Of a stretch of 64,000 nucleotides of DNA, positions 34,447-42,307 are shown in pieces. Position numbers and translations under genes: made by a program. The stretch is from an uncultured Mediterranea sp. (GTDB lineage Bacteria; Bacteroidota; Bacteroidia; Bacteroidales; Bacteroidaceae): NCBI GenBank assembly GCA_945641355.1, contig CALZEQ010000006.1, forward strand, positions 1 through 64,000, read 5' to 3'. Within the stretch, counting starts at the first letter, position 1. The number at the start of each line of letters is the position of its first letter. The notes under the pieces were generated by a model. That model saw only the letters and a list, made by a program, of their open reading frames with translations, was not told the origin of the DNA and made no database searches.

Positions 34447-36915
34447 TTAGAACCTGTGTAACCGGATTTTTTGGGGGGGGGTAATTCCCTCCTCCTTGCC
34501 ATAACCGTAACCATAACCGTAGCCGTATCGTTTGCCATAGCCATAGTATTTGCCATACTTGCCATAGCCGTAGTAGTAGCCATACTTCTTCTTGGCCATG
34601 TCGATGCCGTTGATTACAGTGCAGAGGTTGGGCAGACGTTTACGCTCTTGCAGTTCGTTGATCAGCTGATAATCGTTCTTGGAAGTGAAGTCGGTACGGC
34701 AGACGTAGATGCTGGCATCGGCCACACGGCCGATAAGCTGTGTATCGGTCACCATGCCGATGGGAGCGGTATCCATGACGATGTAGTCGTACATTTGCCG
34801 TAACTTTTCAATCATATCCTCCAGTGCTGTGCTTGACAACAGTTCGGTAGGATTGGGCGGAACCAAACCGCCGGGTATCAGGTCAAGCTTCTCCGTTACA
34901 CCCGAGGGACGAATCAGTTCGTTCAGATTGACCGTCTTGGGGGAAGCCAGGTATTGCGTGATACCATGCTCCTTACGCGATATTTGGAACACCTTGTTCA
35001 GACCCGGTTTCCGGATGTCCAGTCCCAGGATAATCACTCTCTTGCCCAGCAGGGAGAGGCTGATGGCCAGATTGGAAGCGATGAATGTCTTGCCTTCGCC
35101 ACTGGTGGTAGATGTCACTAACACCACCTTCTTGTCCGGGTCGCCCATCATGAACAGCAGGTTGGTACGCAGGTTGCGGAAGGTCTCAGCCATAAGGTCG
35201 TTGTCGTTTTCGCGTACCACCAATGAGTCGTGGCTGTCATGAATGCTTTCTGCCAAAGGTACATCGGCTATAATGGGAACCTTTGTCAGACGCTCTACAT
35301 CGTCGTGTCCCTCAATGCGGAAGCTGAAGAGTTCGATGAGGTAAAGGATACCTACGGGGATGGCGATGCCCAGTGCCAAAGCGGCCAACAGAATGACCTT
35401 CTTTTTTGGTGCCACAGGTGCAGGACTACCGGTCGGCTCTTCGATGATGCGTCCGTTGTTGGCGGTGGCAGCCAGTGTGATGGCATTCTCCTCGCGTTTC
35501 TGCAGCAGCATGGTATAGAGTGTAGCTTTGATTTCCTGCTGGCGGGCGATGCTCATGAACTCTTTCTCTTGCTTGGGGGCATCGCTGATGCGGCCTTCAA
35601 ATTTGCGGGTCTGACGGTCCAGGTCGGCACGGGTAATCTGCAAGCCGCGCAGTACGCTGTTGATGGTAGCCTCCACGTTGTGACGGGTGGCCTCAATGCC
35701 GGTGTTCAGATTGATGACGGCCGGGTTGTTCTCCGACGATGTACGCAGCAACCGTTTCCGTTCAATCAGCAGGTTGTTATACTGGTCGATGACACCAGTC
35801 AGGCTGACATCTTTCAGGCCGATGTTGGACGGTATCACCTCGTTCGCGTTGGCCGGATTGTTGATGTAGTTGCGCAGGTCGGTCACCAGATTGATTTGCG
35901 TAGCATTCTCGGTGAGCTGCTGTTGGTAGCGCGAGTTCTCCTGCAAGGCCAGTTGGGCATCGCTGCTCAGGTTGGTGAGGCCGGAGCGTTGCTTGAAGCT
36001 GGCCAGCTCGTTTTCGGTATTACCCAGCTCGCCGTTGATGATGCGAATACGCTCTTCGATGAACTCGGCGCTCTTCTGTGCCACCTCGTTCTTCTCGTTG
36101 TTGGCTTCCTGGTTGTACAGAGAGACCAGTGCATAGATGAAGTCGATGCCTCGTTGTGGTATGCTCTCCTTCAGTGTAATGGCAGCGATGGTACTTGTCT
36201 TGGAGGTCGGTTCGATGGTGAGTCGTCCGAAATAGCCTTTGGCTACGTTGGATGGGGTAGAGATGACCGCTTCGAGCGTGACGGACTCCTTAGGCATATT
36301 CAGTGAGTCAAGGGCTGTAATGGTGATGACTCCCACCGGAGTGGGTAGGATGGCTGGCAGCTCCTTCACACGTTGCGACATCTCCTGTACCTCTTCATTC
36401 TGTACATAGTGTACTTCTACCTCCATCTCCTTGCTGTTGGGCGTATATTTCATCTCCAACTGTACCGGTGCCTTTAGGCGTTCGGCCTCTTCGGCCGTCA
36501 TGAAGACGTGGAAGGGGGCGTTCTGGTAGAGCGGACGGTTGTAGCCGAAGGTGCTCTTCTGGCTAAGTGAGGTATAGAGGCCCAACTGAGACACCACCTT
36601 CTTGATGAGGGTGCGCGAATGGAGAATCTCTATCTCGTTGTCGAACTTGCTGGTCATGGAGAACATTCCGAAGTCCTGGATGGCGGCTAAGGCATTGGGC
36701 GTGTTGCTCTTCTTCTCATCTTCTTTGATGAGGATGGAGGAGCTTACTTCGTAGATGGGCGGCTGGTAGCGCAGGTAGATGTAGGCAAACAGCAGGCACA
36801 CCACTACACTGGCTACAAACCAGGGCCAATGGATGAAGTATTTGAAGAAGAGTGCCCGGAAGTCGGTCTGTTCTTCTTTATCAAGGGTCAGGTCTTCGTA
36901 AAGTTCTTCTTTCAT
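34447..36915 (-). CDS. polysaccharide co-polymerase / tyrosine autokinase (Wzc-type)
   Basis: This inner-membrane BY-kinase controls chain length and export of extracellular polysaccharide with the Wza-type exporter. The 822-aa protein has an N-terminal Wzz domain with a membrane segment at about 30-52, a long periplasmic coiled-coil region (about 280-480), a second membrane segment at about 510-530, and the cytoplasmic kinase: Walker A TTSGEGKTFIASN near 610, Walker A' LGLDIRKPGL, Walker B YIVMDTAP. The C-terminal tail is extremely tyrosine-rich (repeated YGYGK), the autophosphorylation cluster. Near the 3' end lies a C9 homopolymer (34473-34481); a slip there would change the last residues. 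It follows wza by 50 bp. Confidence 0.93.
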   Translation of the reverse strand: MKEELYEDLTLDKEEQTDFRALFFKYFIHWPWFVASVVVCLLFAYIYLRYQPPIYEVSSSILIKEDEKKSNTPNALAAIQDFGMFSMTSKFDNEIEILHSRTLIKKVVSQLGLYTSLSQKSTFGYNRPLYQNAPFHVFMTAEEAERLKAPVQLEMKYTPNSKEMEVEVHYVQNEEVQEMSQRVKELPAILPTPVGVITITALDSLNMPKESVTLEAVISTPSNVAKGYFGRLTIEPTSKTSTIAAITLKESIPQRGIDFIYALVSLYNQEANNEKNEVAQKSAEFIEERIRIINGELGNTENELASFKQRSGLTNLSSDAQLALQENSRYQQQLTENATQINLVTDLRNYINNPANANEVIPSNIGLKDVSLTGVIDQYNNLLIERKRLLRTSSENNPAVINLNTGIEATRHNVEATINSVLRGLQITRADLDRQTRKFEGRISDAPKQEKEFMSIARQQEIKATLYTMLLQKREENAITLAATANNGRIIEEPTGSPAPVAPKKKVILLAALALGIAIPVGILYLIELFSFRIEGHDDVERLTKVPIIADVPLAESIHDSHDSLVVRENDNDLMAETFRNLRTNLLFMMGDPDKKVVLVTSTTSGEGKTFIASNLAISLSLLGKRVIILGLDIRKPGLNKVFQISRKEHGITQYLASPKTVNLNELIRPSGVTEKLDLIPGGLVPPNPTELLSSTALEDMIEKLRQMYDYIVMDTAPIGMVTDTQLIGRVADASIYVCRTDFTSKNDYQLINELQERKRLPNLCTVINGIDMAKKKYGYYYGYGKYGKYYGYGKRYGYGYGYGYGKEEGITPPQKIRLHRF
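34473..34481 (-). repeat. C9 homopolymer inside the wzc 3' end
   Basis: On the coding strand nine C residues followed by A6 encode TPPQK, 11 codons before the stop. A gain or loss of one C replaces the end IRLHRF with a longer lysine-rich tail in either alternative frame. Confidence 0.9.
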
Positions 36916-36965
36916 TTCGTTTCAGTTCAAAAATAAGTGTTTTTAGGTGGAAATATCTCTCTCGG

Positions 36966-37790
36966 TTATCTTGATATGGTGACAATCAGGCTGGCCAGTG
37001 ATACCAACGTACCAATGATGGAGAACCAGATGGTGGTACTGTTGCTGATGCTGGCATTCTTGGCCTTCGTCTTGTTGGGTGTGACATACAGGATGTCATT
37101 CTGCTGCAGCTGGTAGTAGGGCGAATGGATGATGTCGCGGTCGTTCAGGTTCAGCCCGATGATGCGTCGCTCACCGTTGCTCTCTTCGCGTACCAGCTTC
37201 ACATTGCCACGCAGACCATACACTGTCATGTCACCGGCCATGGCCAGTGCCTCGAAGATGTTGACCTTCTCGTTGCTGATGGTGAAGGTTCCCGGCCGTG
37301 CCACTTCGCCCAATACGGAAATCTTGTAGTTGGACATTCGTACAGTCACGATGGGCACCTCCTTGAGGTAGGGCTTCAGGTGTTCGCGAATCAATGATTC
37401 GGCCTCGTTCTTGGTGAGTCCGCCTATCTTCAGCTGACCGATGACGGGGAAATCAATCATACCTTCGTTGTTGACCAGGTATTGTTGCAGACTCGGCTGG
37501 CTGGTCACGTTGTTACGACTCAGGGTAGAGAGGGGAGTCTGTACAGTCAGGTTAAAGGGGGCTGCCGCTTCCGGGTCGGAGGTGTTGACCGAGATGGTCA
37601 GCAGGTCCTTGGGCTGGATGCGGGCATCGTAGAGGGTGTCTGCCAGATTCACCTCGTTGACCACAATCTCTTCATAGTTGTCATTGTTCAGCTCTTCATA
37701 CGATTGCAGGTAAGGCACCTGCTTGTAGGATTGACATCCGGTCATCGCCAGTATGCAGGCGATACCTATGATAGCATTTCTTTTGTTCAT
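36966..37790 (-). CDS. polysaccharide export lipoprotein (Wza-type)
   Basis: The 274-aa protein is the outer-membrane polysaccharide export component. It has a lipobox (ACILAMTGC) and then the Poly_export domain (about 50-140, DARIQPKDLLTISV) and one SLBB domain (about 150-230, YKISVLGEVARPGTFTI). A C-terminal hydrophobic segment (WFSIIGTLVSLASLIVTI) is typical of Bacteroidetes members. It lies between the initiating glycosyltransferase and the Wzc kinase in one operon, separated from the former by 176 bp of heptamer repeats. Confidence 0.93.
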   Translation of the reverse strand: MNKRNAIIGIACILAMTGCQSYKQVPYLQSYEELNNDNYEEIVVNEVNLADTLYDARIQPKDLLTISVNTSDPEAAAPFNLTVQTPLSTLSRNNVTSQPSLQQYLVNNEGMIDFPVIGQLKIGGLTKNEAESLIREHLKPYLKEVPIVTVRMSNYKISVLGEVARPGTFTISNEKVNIFEALAMAGDMTVYGLRGNVKLVREESNGERRIIGLNLNDRDIIHSPYYQLQQNDILYVTPNKTKAKNASISNSTTIWFSIIGTLVSLASLIVTISR

Positions 37791-37817
37791 ATCTTGTTAT
37801 TTATAAGTTTTTTCCAG

Positions 37818-37960
37818 TTACAAGCTACAAGCTACAAGTAACAAGTGTTACATCCTATTTTCTGTTCTCTATTTTCATTTTTATTTGGTTCCGTTACGAA
37901 TCACAACTTGTAGCTCGTAGCTGACAAATACTTGTAGCTCGTAGCTCGTAACTCGTAGCT
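37818..37960. repeat. two heptamer arrays in opposite orientation
   Basis: Four units of the CTACAAG type lie at 37818-37845. After 60 bp of unrelated sequence come two and then four CTYGTAR units (37907-37920, 37931-37958), the complement orientation. Together they fill the gap between the sugar transferase and wza and could fold into a long hairpin on the operon mRNA. Confidence 0.8.
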
Positions 37961-37966
37961 AAATAA

Positions 37967-39373
37967 CTAACACGCTTCCTTCTCTCCCTTGATGACATTG
38001 GCCACCGTCTTATATATAATGTATAGGTCGAGCAGGAACGTCCAATGTTCCAAGTACCAGACGTCGCGTTGTACACGTCCTTCCATTTGCCACAGTTCGC
38101 GGGTCTCGCCTCGGAAGCCGGTGACTTGTGCCCAGCCGGTGACCCCCGGACGTACGAGATGACGTACCATGTATTTGTCTATCAGGCGCGAGTACTCTTC
38201 GGTATGCTTCAGCATGTGGGGCCGTGGTCCTACTACCGACATGTCGCCCAACAGCACGTTGATGAACTGGGGCAGTTCGTCGAGGTTGGTATGGCGCAGG
38301 AATTCACCCAGCCGCGTCTTGCGCGGGTCGGATGCCGTCGCTTGCAGGGTGTCGCTCTCGGCGTTGACACGCATGGAGCGGAATTTGTAGCAATAGAACT
38401 CCCGTCCGTTCTTGCCGCTGCGCTTCTGTTTGAAGAAGATGGGGCCGGGGGAAGAGCACTTGATGGCAATGCCCACTATCACGTAGATGATGGGGAAGAG
38501 TGTGCAGAGGAATGCCAGCGAAAAAAGAATATCGAACGTGCGCTTCAGCAACCGGTTCTCGATGAAGGAGAGCGGTTCGCGACGGATGCTGAGCACCGGC
38601 ACGTTGCCCAACATCTCGAAGTACATGCGACGGTGCAGGTAGCTGTGTACGTTGGGGACGCTGTAGAAGCGTATCATGTGATTCTCGCAATAGTTGATGA
38701 TGGGCAGAATCACCTCGCTTTGTGCCGAAGGCAGGCAGCAATATACCTGATCTACAGGTTTCTGCTGCAAATAGTTGATGACATCTAACGGTCTCCCCAG
38801 ATAGGGGACAGGTGTGTAAAACTGGGCGGTGTCGGTGTCGTTAAAGTAACCGATGACGCGGAATCCCGTAGTAGAGTCGCCGGCCAGTTCGCGGTGCAGC
38901 TCCACCATGTTGGGGTTGCATCCCAGCAGGACGACCGAGCGGGTGTTGCCTCCCTTGCGACGGTACTGTTTCAGCAGGTAGCGCAACACAAGCCGATAGG
39001 CTACGAGCACCAGAAAAAACAGTGAATAGAACGTCAGATAGAAGTGGACGGAGAGAGCGCTCAGGTCCAACAACGTAGTGACACTCAGGGTGATGAAGGT
39101 ATGACAAGCGATGCAGCGCATGGTACGCAGCACGATATGGTCGGGGCGCACCTTGCGTCCTTGCAAGATGGGCGGAAACAGATAGAAACTGATCAGATGG
39201 ACCAGATTGAACAGGTAGAGAGAAGACCTCATTGAGTCTGGGAACGGAGCTACCTCAGCAAAGAGGTTGTTTTCATATCCGTAAAGGGATATGAAAACCA
39301 AATTGAGCAAGCACAAGTCACCTAACAAGACGAAGTACTTGTAAACTTTGTCGGCATTCAGCATCTGTCTCAT
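37967..39373 (-). CDS. undecaprenyl-phosphate sugar-1-phosphate transferase (WcaJ/WcfS type)
   Basis: This initiating transferase adds a sugar 1-phosphate to undecaprenyl phosphate, the first step of polysaccharide assembly. The 468-aa protein has four N-terminal membrane segments, a central Rossmann-like CoA-binding-like domain (about 140-260), a fifth segment (about 285-310) and the catalytic C-terminal domain with SSPGPIFFKQKRSGKNGREF, KFRSMR, LDELPQFINVLLGDMSVVGP and RPGVTGWAQV. These are all the polyprenyl glycosylphosphotransferase signatures. It opens the operon with wza and wzc. The sugar is not predictable. A C8 tract lies in the leader just before the ATG. Confidence 0.93.
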   Translation of the reverse strand: MRQMLNADKVYKYFVLLGDLCLLNLVFISLYGYENNLFAEVAPFPDSMRSSLYLFNLVHLISFYLFPPILQGRKVRPDHIVLRTMRCIACHTFITLSVTTLLDLSALSVHFYLTFYSLFFLVLVAYRLVLRYLLKQYRRKGGNTRSVVLLGCNPNMVELHRELAGDSTTGFRVIGYFNDTDTAQFYTPVPYLGRPLDVINYLQQKPVDQVYCCLPSAQSEVILPIINYCENHMIRFYSVPNVHSYLHRRMYFEMLGNVPVLSIRREPLSFIENRLLKRTFDILFSLAFLCTLFPIIYVIVGIAIKCSSPGPIFFKQKRSGKNGREFYCYKFRSMRVNAESDTLQATASDPRKTRLGEFLRHTNLDELPQFINVLLGDMSVVGPRPHMLKHTEEYSRLIDKYMVRHLVRPGVTGWAQVTGFRGETRELWQMEGRVQRDVWYLEHWTFLLDLYIIYKTVANVIKGEKEAC

Positions 39374-39438
39374 ATCTCGGGGGGGGTAATTTCGGCTTCC
39401 CGAATTGCCCCGCCATTGTTTGTTTTGTTTATCGGTTG

Positions 39439-39470
39439 CAAAGGTACGAAAAGTCTGTCATACAAGCAAA
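39439..39470 (-). promoter_or_regulatory. promoter of the polysaccharide export operon
   Basis: TACCTTTG on the minus strand (39439-39446) with TTTG (39467-39470) after a 20-bp spacer, an exact consensus match. The leader of about 60 nt contains a C8 tract (39379-39386). Confidence 0.82.
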
Positions 39471-39944
39471 AATATAGGGGAAAATATGGAAATTTGGCTA
39501 AAAACGGGCATTGCTCAAGTTCCTAAATTATCGAGATATACAGGGGCAACGCAGATTCGTGGGCTTGGTAGGCAAGGAAAGACGTCGTATCATGGCATAA
39601 AATGGTGGTATCAAGACATGAAATGGTCATTTCATGCTATGAAACGACCATTTCAGGCTGCATTACGTTTACGGAAGCTGCTTTCTTACGCTATGATAAC
39701 CGTGTTCTTGATGTAAGAAAAGCTACTGTTGGGACGATGTGATTGAGGCTATCTGCCGGATTAACCGTAATCCAAATGAAGGGGTGGACCTGTGTGTCTG
39801 GCCCTAAATACTGTTCGCAGCGGTATTATTCGTGAACGACGTTTGTGATGATGCGTTGTGTATGGGTTGGGCAGACGCATAGGTCTGCACTCTCGCGCGT
39901 ATGCGCGAGAAGAGATGTGTGCGCATTGGTGGCTGAGTATTGTC
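39471..39944. other. gene-free stretch with hairpins and a decayed REP
   Basis: No convincing gene. It holds a 17-bp stem-loop with one mismatch (39619-39635 with 39639-39655, TGAAATGGTCATTTCAT type), a REP-like relic near 39868-39890 (GGGCAGACGCATAGGTCTGC), a second relic near 39780-39806 and a GC-rich hairpin TCTCGCGC/GCGCGAGA (39891-39910) just after the FHA gene end, possibly its terminator. Confidence 0.6.
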
Positions 39945-40466
39945 CTAACGGGCAGTCCGCAGGATGAAGGTGGTAGCACCGATAGTCACGATGGCACCAT
40001 CATCCAGACGGATGCGGTCCTTGTCGGCCAATATCTCGTTGTTCAGGAAGGTGCCGGTCAGACTGGGGGCGTCGCGAAGAGTGTATACCAACGTGCCTTG
40101 CTTGTTGCGTCGAACATTGAGGATGCAATGGCGGCGATCCATGCTCATGTCCGAAGTCTCAATGGGAACGTCGATGGGTGCGTCCGGCTGGCGACGGCCG
40201 ATGACGTTGTCGCCTTCGTGCAGGGGAAGCACTTGCTTGAAGCCGAATACGTTTTCGATGACGGTAATGCTGCCGAAAGCCTCCTGAAAGGCTTGCTCGT
40301 CGGGCTTCTCTTCCTTGCGGGGCGGCTGCACTTTCGTCTTCCCCAACCGGATGCTGAATTGCTTCTTGCACTGGTCGCAGACGAAGACCAAGGATTGGCC
40401 TTCGGTATAGTTGGTCTCATCAAACGTCAGATAGTTTTCACATTTGGGGCAACGGATTCGCTTCAT
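39945..40466 (-). CDS. zinc-ribbon and FHA domain protein
   Basis: The 173-aa protein starts with a small zinc ribbon (CPKC at 6-9 and CDQC near 30-33) and ends with a forkhead-associated domain (about 85-170: VIGRR, the phosphothreonine-binding MSMDRRHC, and TFLNNEIL). FHA domains bind phosphothreonine on partner proteins. There is no Ser/Thr kinase in the window, so the partner is unknown. It follows the SPOR gene by 27 bp and is probably in its operon. Confidence 0.85.
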   Translation of the reverse strand: MKRIRCPKCENYLTFDETNYTEGQSLVFVCDQCKKQFSIRLGKTKVQPPRKEEKPDEQAFQEAFGSITVIENVFGFKQVLPLHEGDNVIGRRQPDAPIDVPIETSDMSMDRRHCILNVRRNKQGTLVYTLRDAPSLTGTFLNNEILADKDRIRLDDGAIVTIGATTFILRTAR

Positions 40467-40493
40467 CTTTCTTCTATTTTCAGTTACGAGTAC

Positions 40494-41606
40494 TCATTTC
40501 GCCAATACCCATGCCTGTTTGTACGTCTCGTTCTTGCGGATGTCAGCCAAGGCACGGTAGGCTTCTGTCTCGGTGGGATAGGAGGCAATGCTGACGCGCA
40601 TCTTGCCGTCGCCGATGACGGTGTGGGCACTGCGATGGCCTTGCTCTACCAGCCGGTCGGCCATGGCCTGTGCATCACGTTCGGTGCCAACGCTGGCCAC
40701 AATGATGTGCCAGGCCTTTTGGGGGCGGGAAGCTGCATTTTGCATCGGTTTGGTTGGTGTCTCTTTTACGGCAGGTGCGGCCACCGGTTGGGTAGGAGCG
40801 ACCTCGGATGTCTTTACTTCGGACACTTTGACCTCGCGTGCCACAACGGGTTTAACCGGTTGGCGGCGGTCGCTTGTCGCGCTCTTCTGCCTCTTCTGGG
40901 ATGCGGTCTGCCGCGTGCGTACGGCCACCTGTGTGGCAGTCAGTGCCCTGCATTCTATCTTCTCGAATAGCTCGCTGGGTAGCAGGCGGGCGTAGTTCTC
41001 TTCTGCTATCTCTGTGTTCTCGATGGGAGTGGCCGGCAACAGGGAGAGCAATGCCACGGCTATGACGGCCATTGCTGTTGCCACACGGGATGCATGACGG
41101 TGTATGCGCATCCGCCAAGGCTTTTCTGACGTGTGGGGTCTATAAAGCACAGGTTGTGCAGCAGCATGTCGGACAGCTTGACGTGGAGGCAACAGTTGCA
41201 TCTCAAAACTGTCCCAACCATAGAGCTGAGGGGTCGTCAGCCGTTCGTTGTAGGGAATGAAGCTGTAGGTGCCATGGATGGAACAGTGCAGCTCGCCGAC
41301 ATTGGGCAAATGGACTACTCCCTCTTCGTGGAGGGTATCGGTCAGCCGACGGACAGCTTCGTCCACCCGTCGGGTGGCATCGGCAAAGCTGGTGGCATAG
41401 ACGTTCATGTAGGATTGGACCAGCACCCCGTCGTTCATCTGGAGCTGGGGGTTGAAGCCGATGGAACGTACCGGCGGTACGAACAGTGACTCGCCCGCCT
41501 GTTGCATGGCAGGTGTGTAGTGGGCGACAAAACCGCCTAAGCCAGGTAGAATGACACAGTCGTTCTCCAGCAACAGGGTTTCGATATGTTGGGCTAATTC
41601 AATCAT
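40494..41606 (-). CDS. HU-CCDC81 and SPOR domain protein
   Basis: The 370-aa protein begins MIELAQHIETLLLENDCVILPGLGGFVAHY, the HU-CCDC81 N-terminal domain (two winged-like HU-type repeats to about 130). A membrane segment follows (about 175-195, VATAMAVIAVALLSLLP) and the C-terminus is a SPOR domain (about 290-365, KAWHIIVASVGTERDAQAMADRL) that binds denuded peptidoglycan at division sites. It is thought to link the cell wall and the envelope in Bacteroidetes. A longer reading from 41732 is rejected because it would include the divergent promoter. Confidence 0.88.
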   Translation of the reverse strand: MIELAQHIETLLLENDCVILPGLGGFVAHYTPAMQQAGESLFVPPVRSIGFNPQLQMNDGVLVQSYMNVYATSFADATRRVDEAVRRLTDTLHEEGVVHLPNVGELHCSIHGTYSFIPYNERLTTPQLYGWDSFEMQLLPPRQAVRHAAAQPVLYRPHTSEKPWRMRIHRHASRVATAMAVIAVALLSLLPATPIENTEIAEENYARLLPSELFEKIECRALTATQVAVRTRQTASQKRQKSATSDRRQPVKPVVAREVKVSEVKTSEVAPTQPVAAPAVKETPTKPMQNAASRPQKAWHIIVASVGTERDAQAMADRLVEQGHRSAHTVIGDGKMRVSIASYPTETEAYRALADIRKNETYKQAWVLAK

Positions 41607-41610
41607 GCCA

Positions 41611-41698
41611 CAAAGGTAACAAAAGTTTTTGGAACCGACATGTTTTTTGAATTTCGTTTTCACTTTTATTGTGGAATCGGATAGATTTCGTATTTTTG
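41611..41698. promoter_or_regulatory. divergent promoters for the SPOR gene (-) and rfbC (+)
   Basis: On the minus strand TACCTTTG lies at 41611-41618, only 5 bp from the SPOR ATG, so the mRNA could be leaderless. On the plus strand TATTTTTG lies at 41691-41698 with ATTG at 41668-41671 (19-bp spacer), 48 bp before the rfbC ATG. Confidence 0.65.
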
Positions 41699-41746
41699 CA
41701 CGATTAAAAACGGTTGAAAACAAAACATTCATATACTTATAGAGTC

Positions 41747-42292
41747 ATGAACTATATACAGACAGGAATTGATGGCGTGTGGCTGATTGAGCCGAAGGTG
41801 TTTCACGATGCACGCGGATATTTTATGGAGGCCTTTAAAGAGGAGGAGTTCCGCACGCAGATAGGAGAGGTGCACTTCGTGCAGGACAACGAGTCGAAAT
41901 CGTCGTTTGGCGTGTTGCGAGGCTTGCATTATCAGAAGGGAGACTACAGCCAGGCCAAGTTGGTGAGGGTCATCAAGGGAAAGGTGCTGGATGTGGCCGT
42001 TGATTTGCGTAAGGAGTCGTCCACCTTCGGTAAATACGTCAGCGTGGAGTTGAGCGAGGAGAACAAACGTCAGTTTTTCATTCCGCGCGGCTTTGCACAC
42101 GGATTTCTGGTACTGAGCGAGGAAGCCATCTTCACCTACAAGGTAGACAATGTCTATGCACCTCATGCCGAAGCCTCCATCCGTTATGACGATCCGACAA
42201 TCGGCATAGACTGGCCGATTGCGCCTGAACAGATGTTGCTGTCGGAAAAAGACAAGACGGGAACCTCGCTGGAAGAGGCTGAATGTTTTTGA
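41747..42292 (+). CDS. rfbC: dTDP-4-dehydrorhamnose 3,5-epimerase
   Basis: This cupin-fold epimerase acts in dTDP-L-rhamnose synthesis for surface polysaccharides. The 181-aa protein has the family motifs DARGYFMEAF, NESKSSFGVLRGLHYQKG with the catalytic His in GLHYQ, RVIKGKVLDVAVDLR and IPRGFAHGFLVLSE. The C-terminal half carries YKVDNVYAPHAEASIRYDD. No rfbA, rfbB or rfbD is adjacent. The ATG at 41747 aligns with family starts (MNYIQTGIDG). It is followed 15 bp later by ugd. Confidence 0.93.
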   Translation: MNYIQTGIDGVWLIEPKVFHDARGYFMEAFKEEEFRTQIGEVHFVQDNESKSSFGVLRGLHYQKGDYSQAKLVRVIKGKVLDVAVDLRKESSTFGKYVSVELSEENKRQFFIPRGFAHGFLVLSEEAIFTYKVDNVYAPHAEASIRYDDPTIGIDWPIAPEQMLLSEKDKTGTSLEEAECF

Positions 42293-42307
42293 AATAATGA
42301 CTGAACG

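Noticed and set aside
39761-39979. Minus-strand 72-aa ORF at the FHA gene end
   Set aside because: Arg/His-rich composition, overlap with the REP relic and the FHA coding end make it a chance frame.
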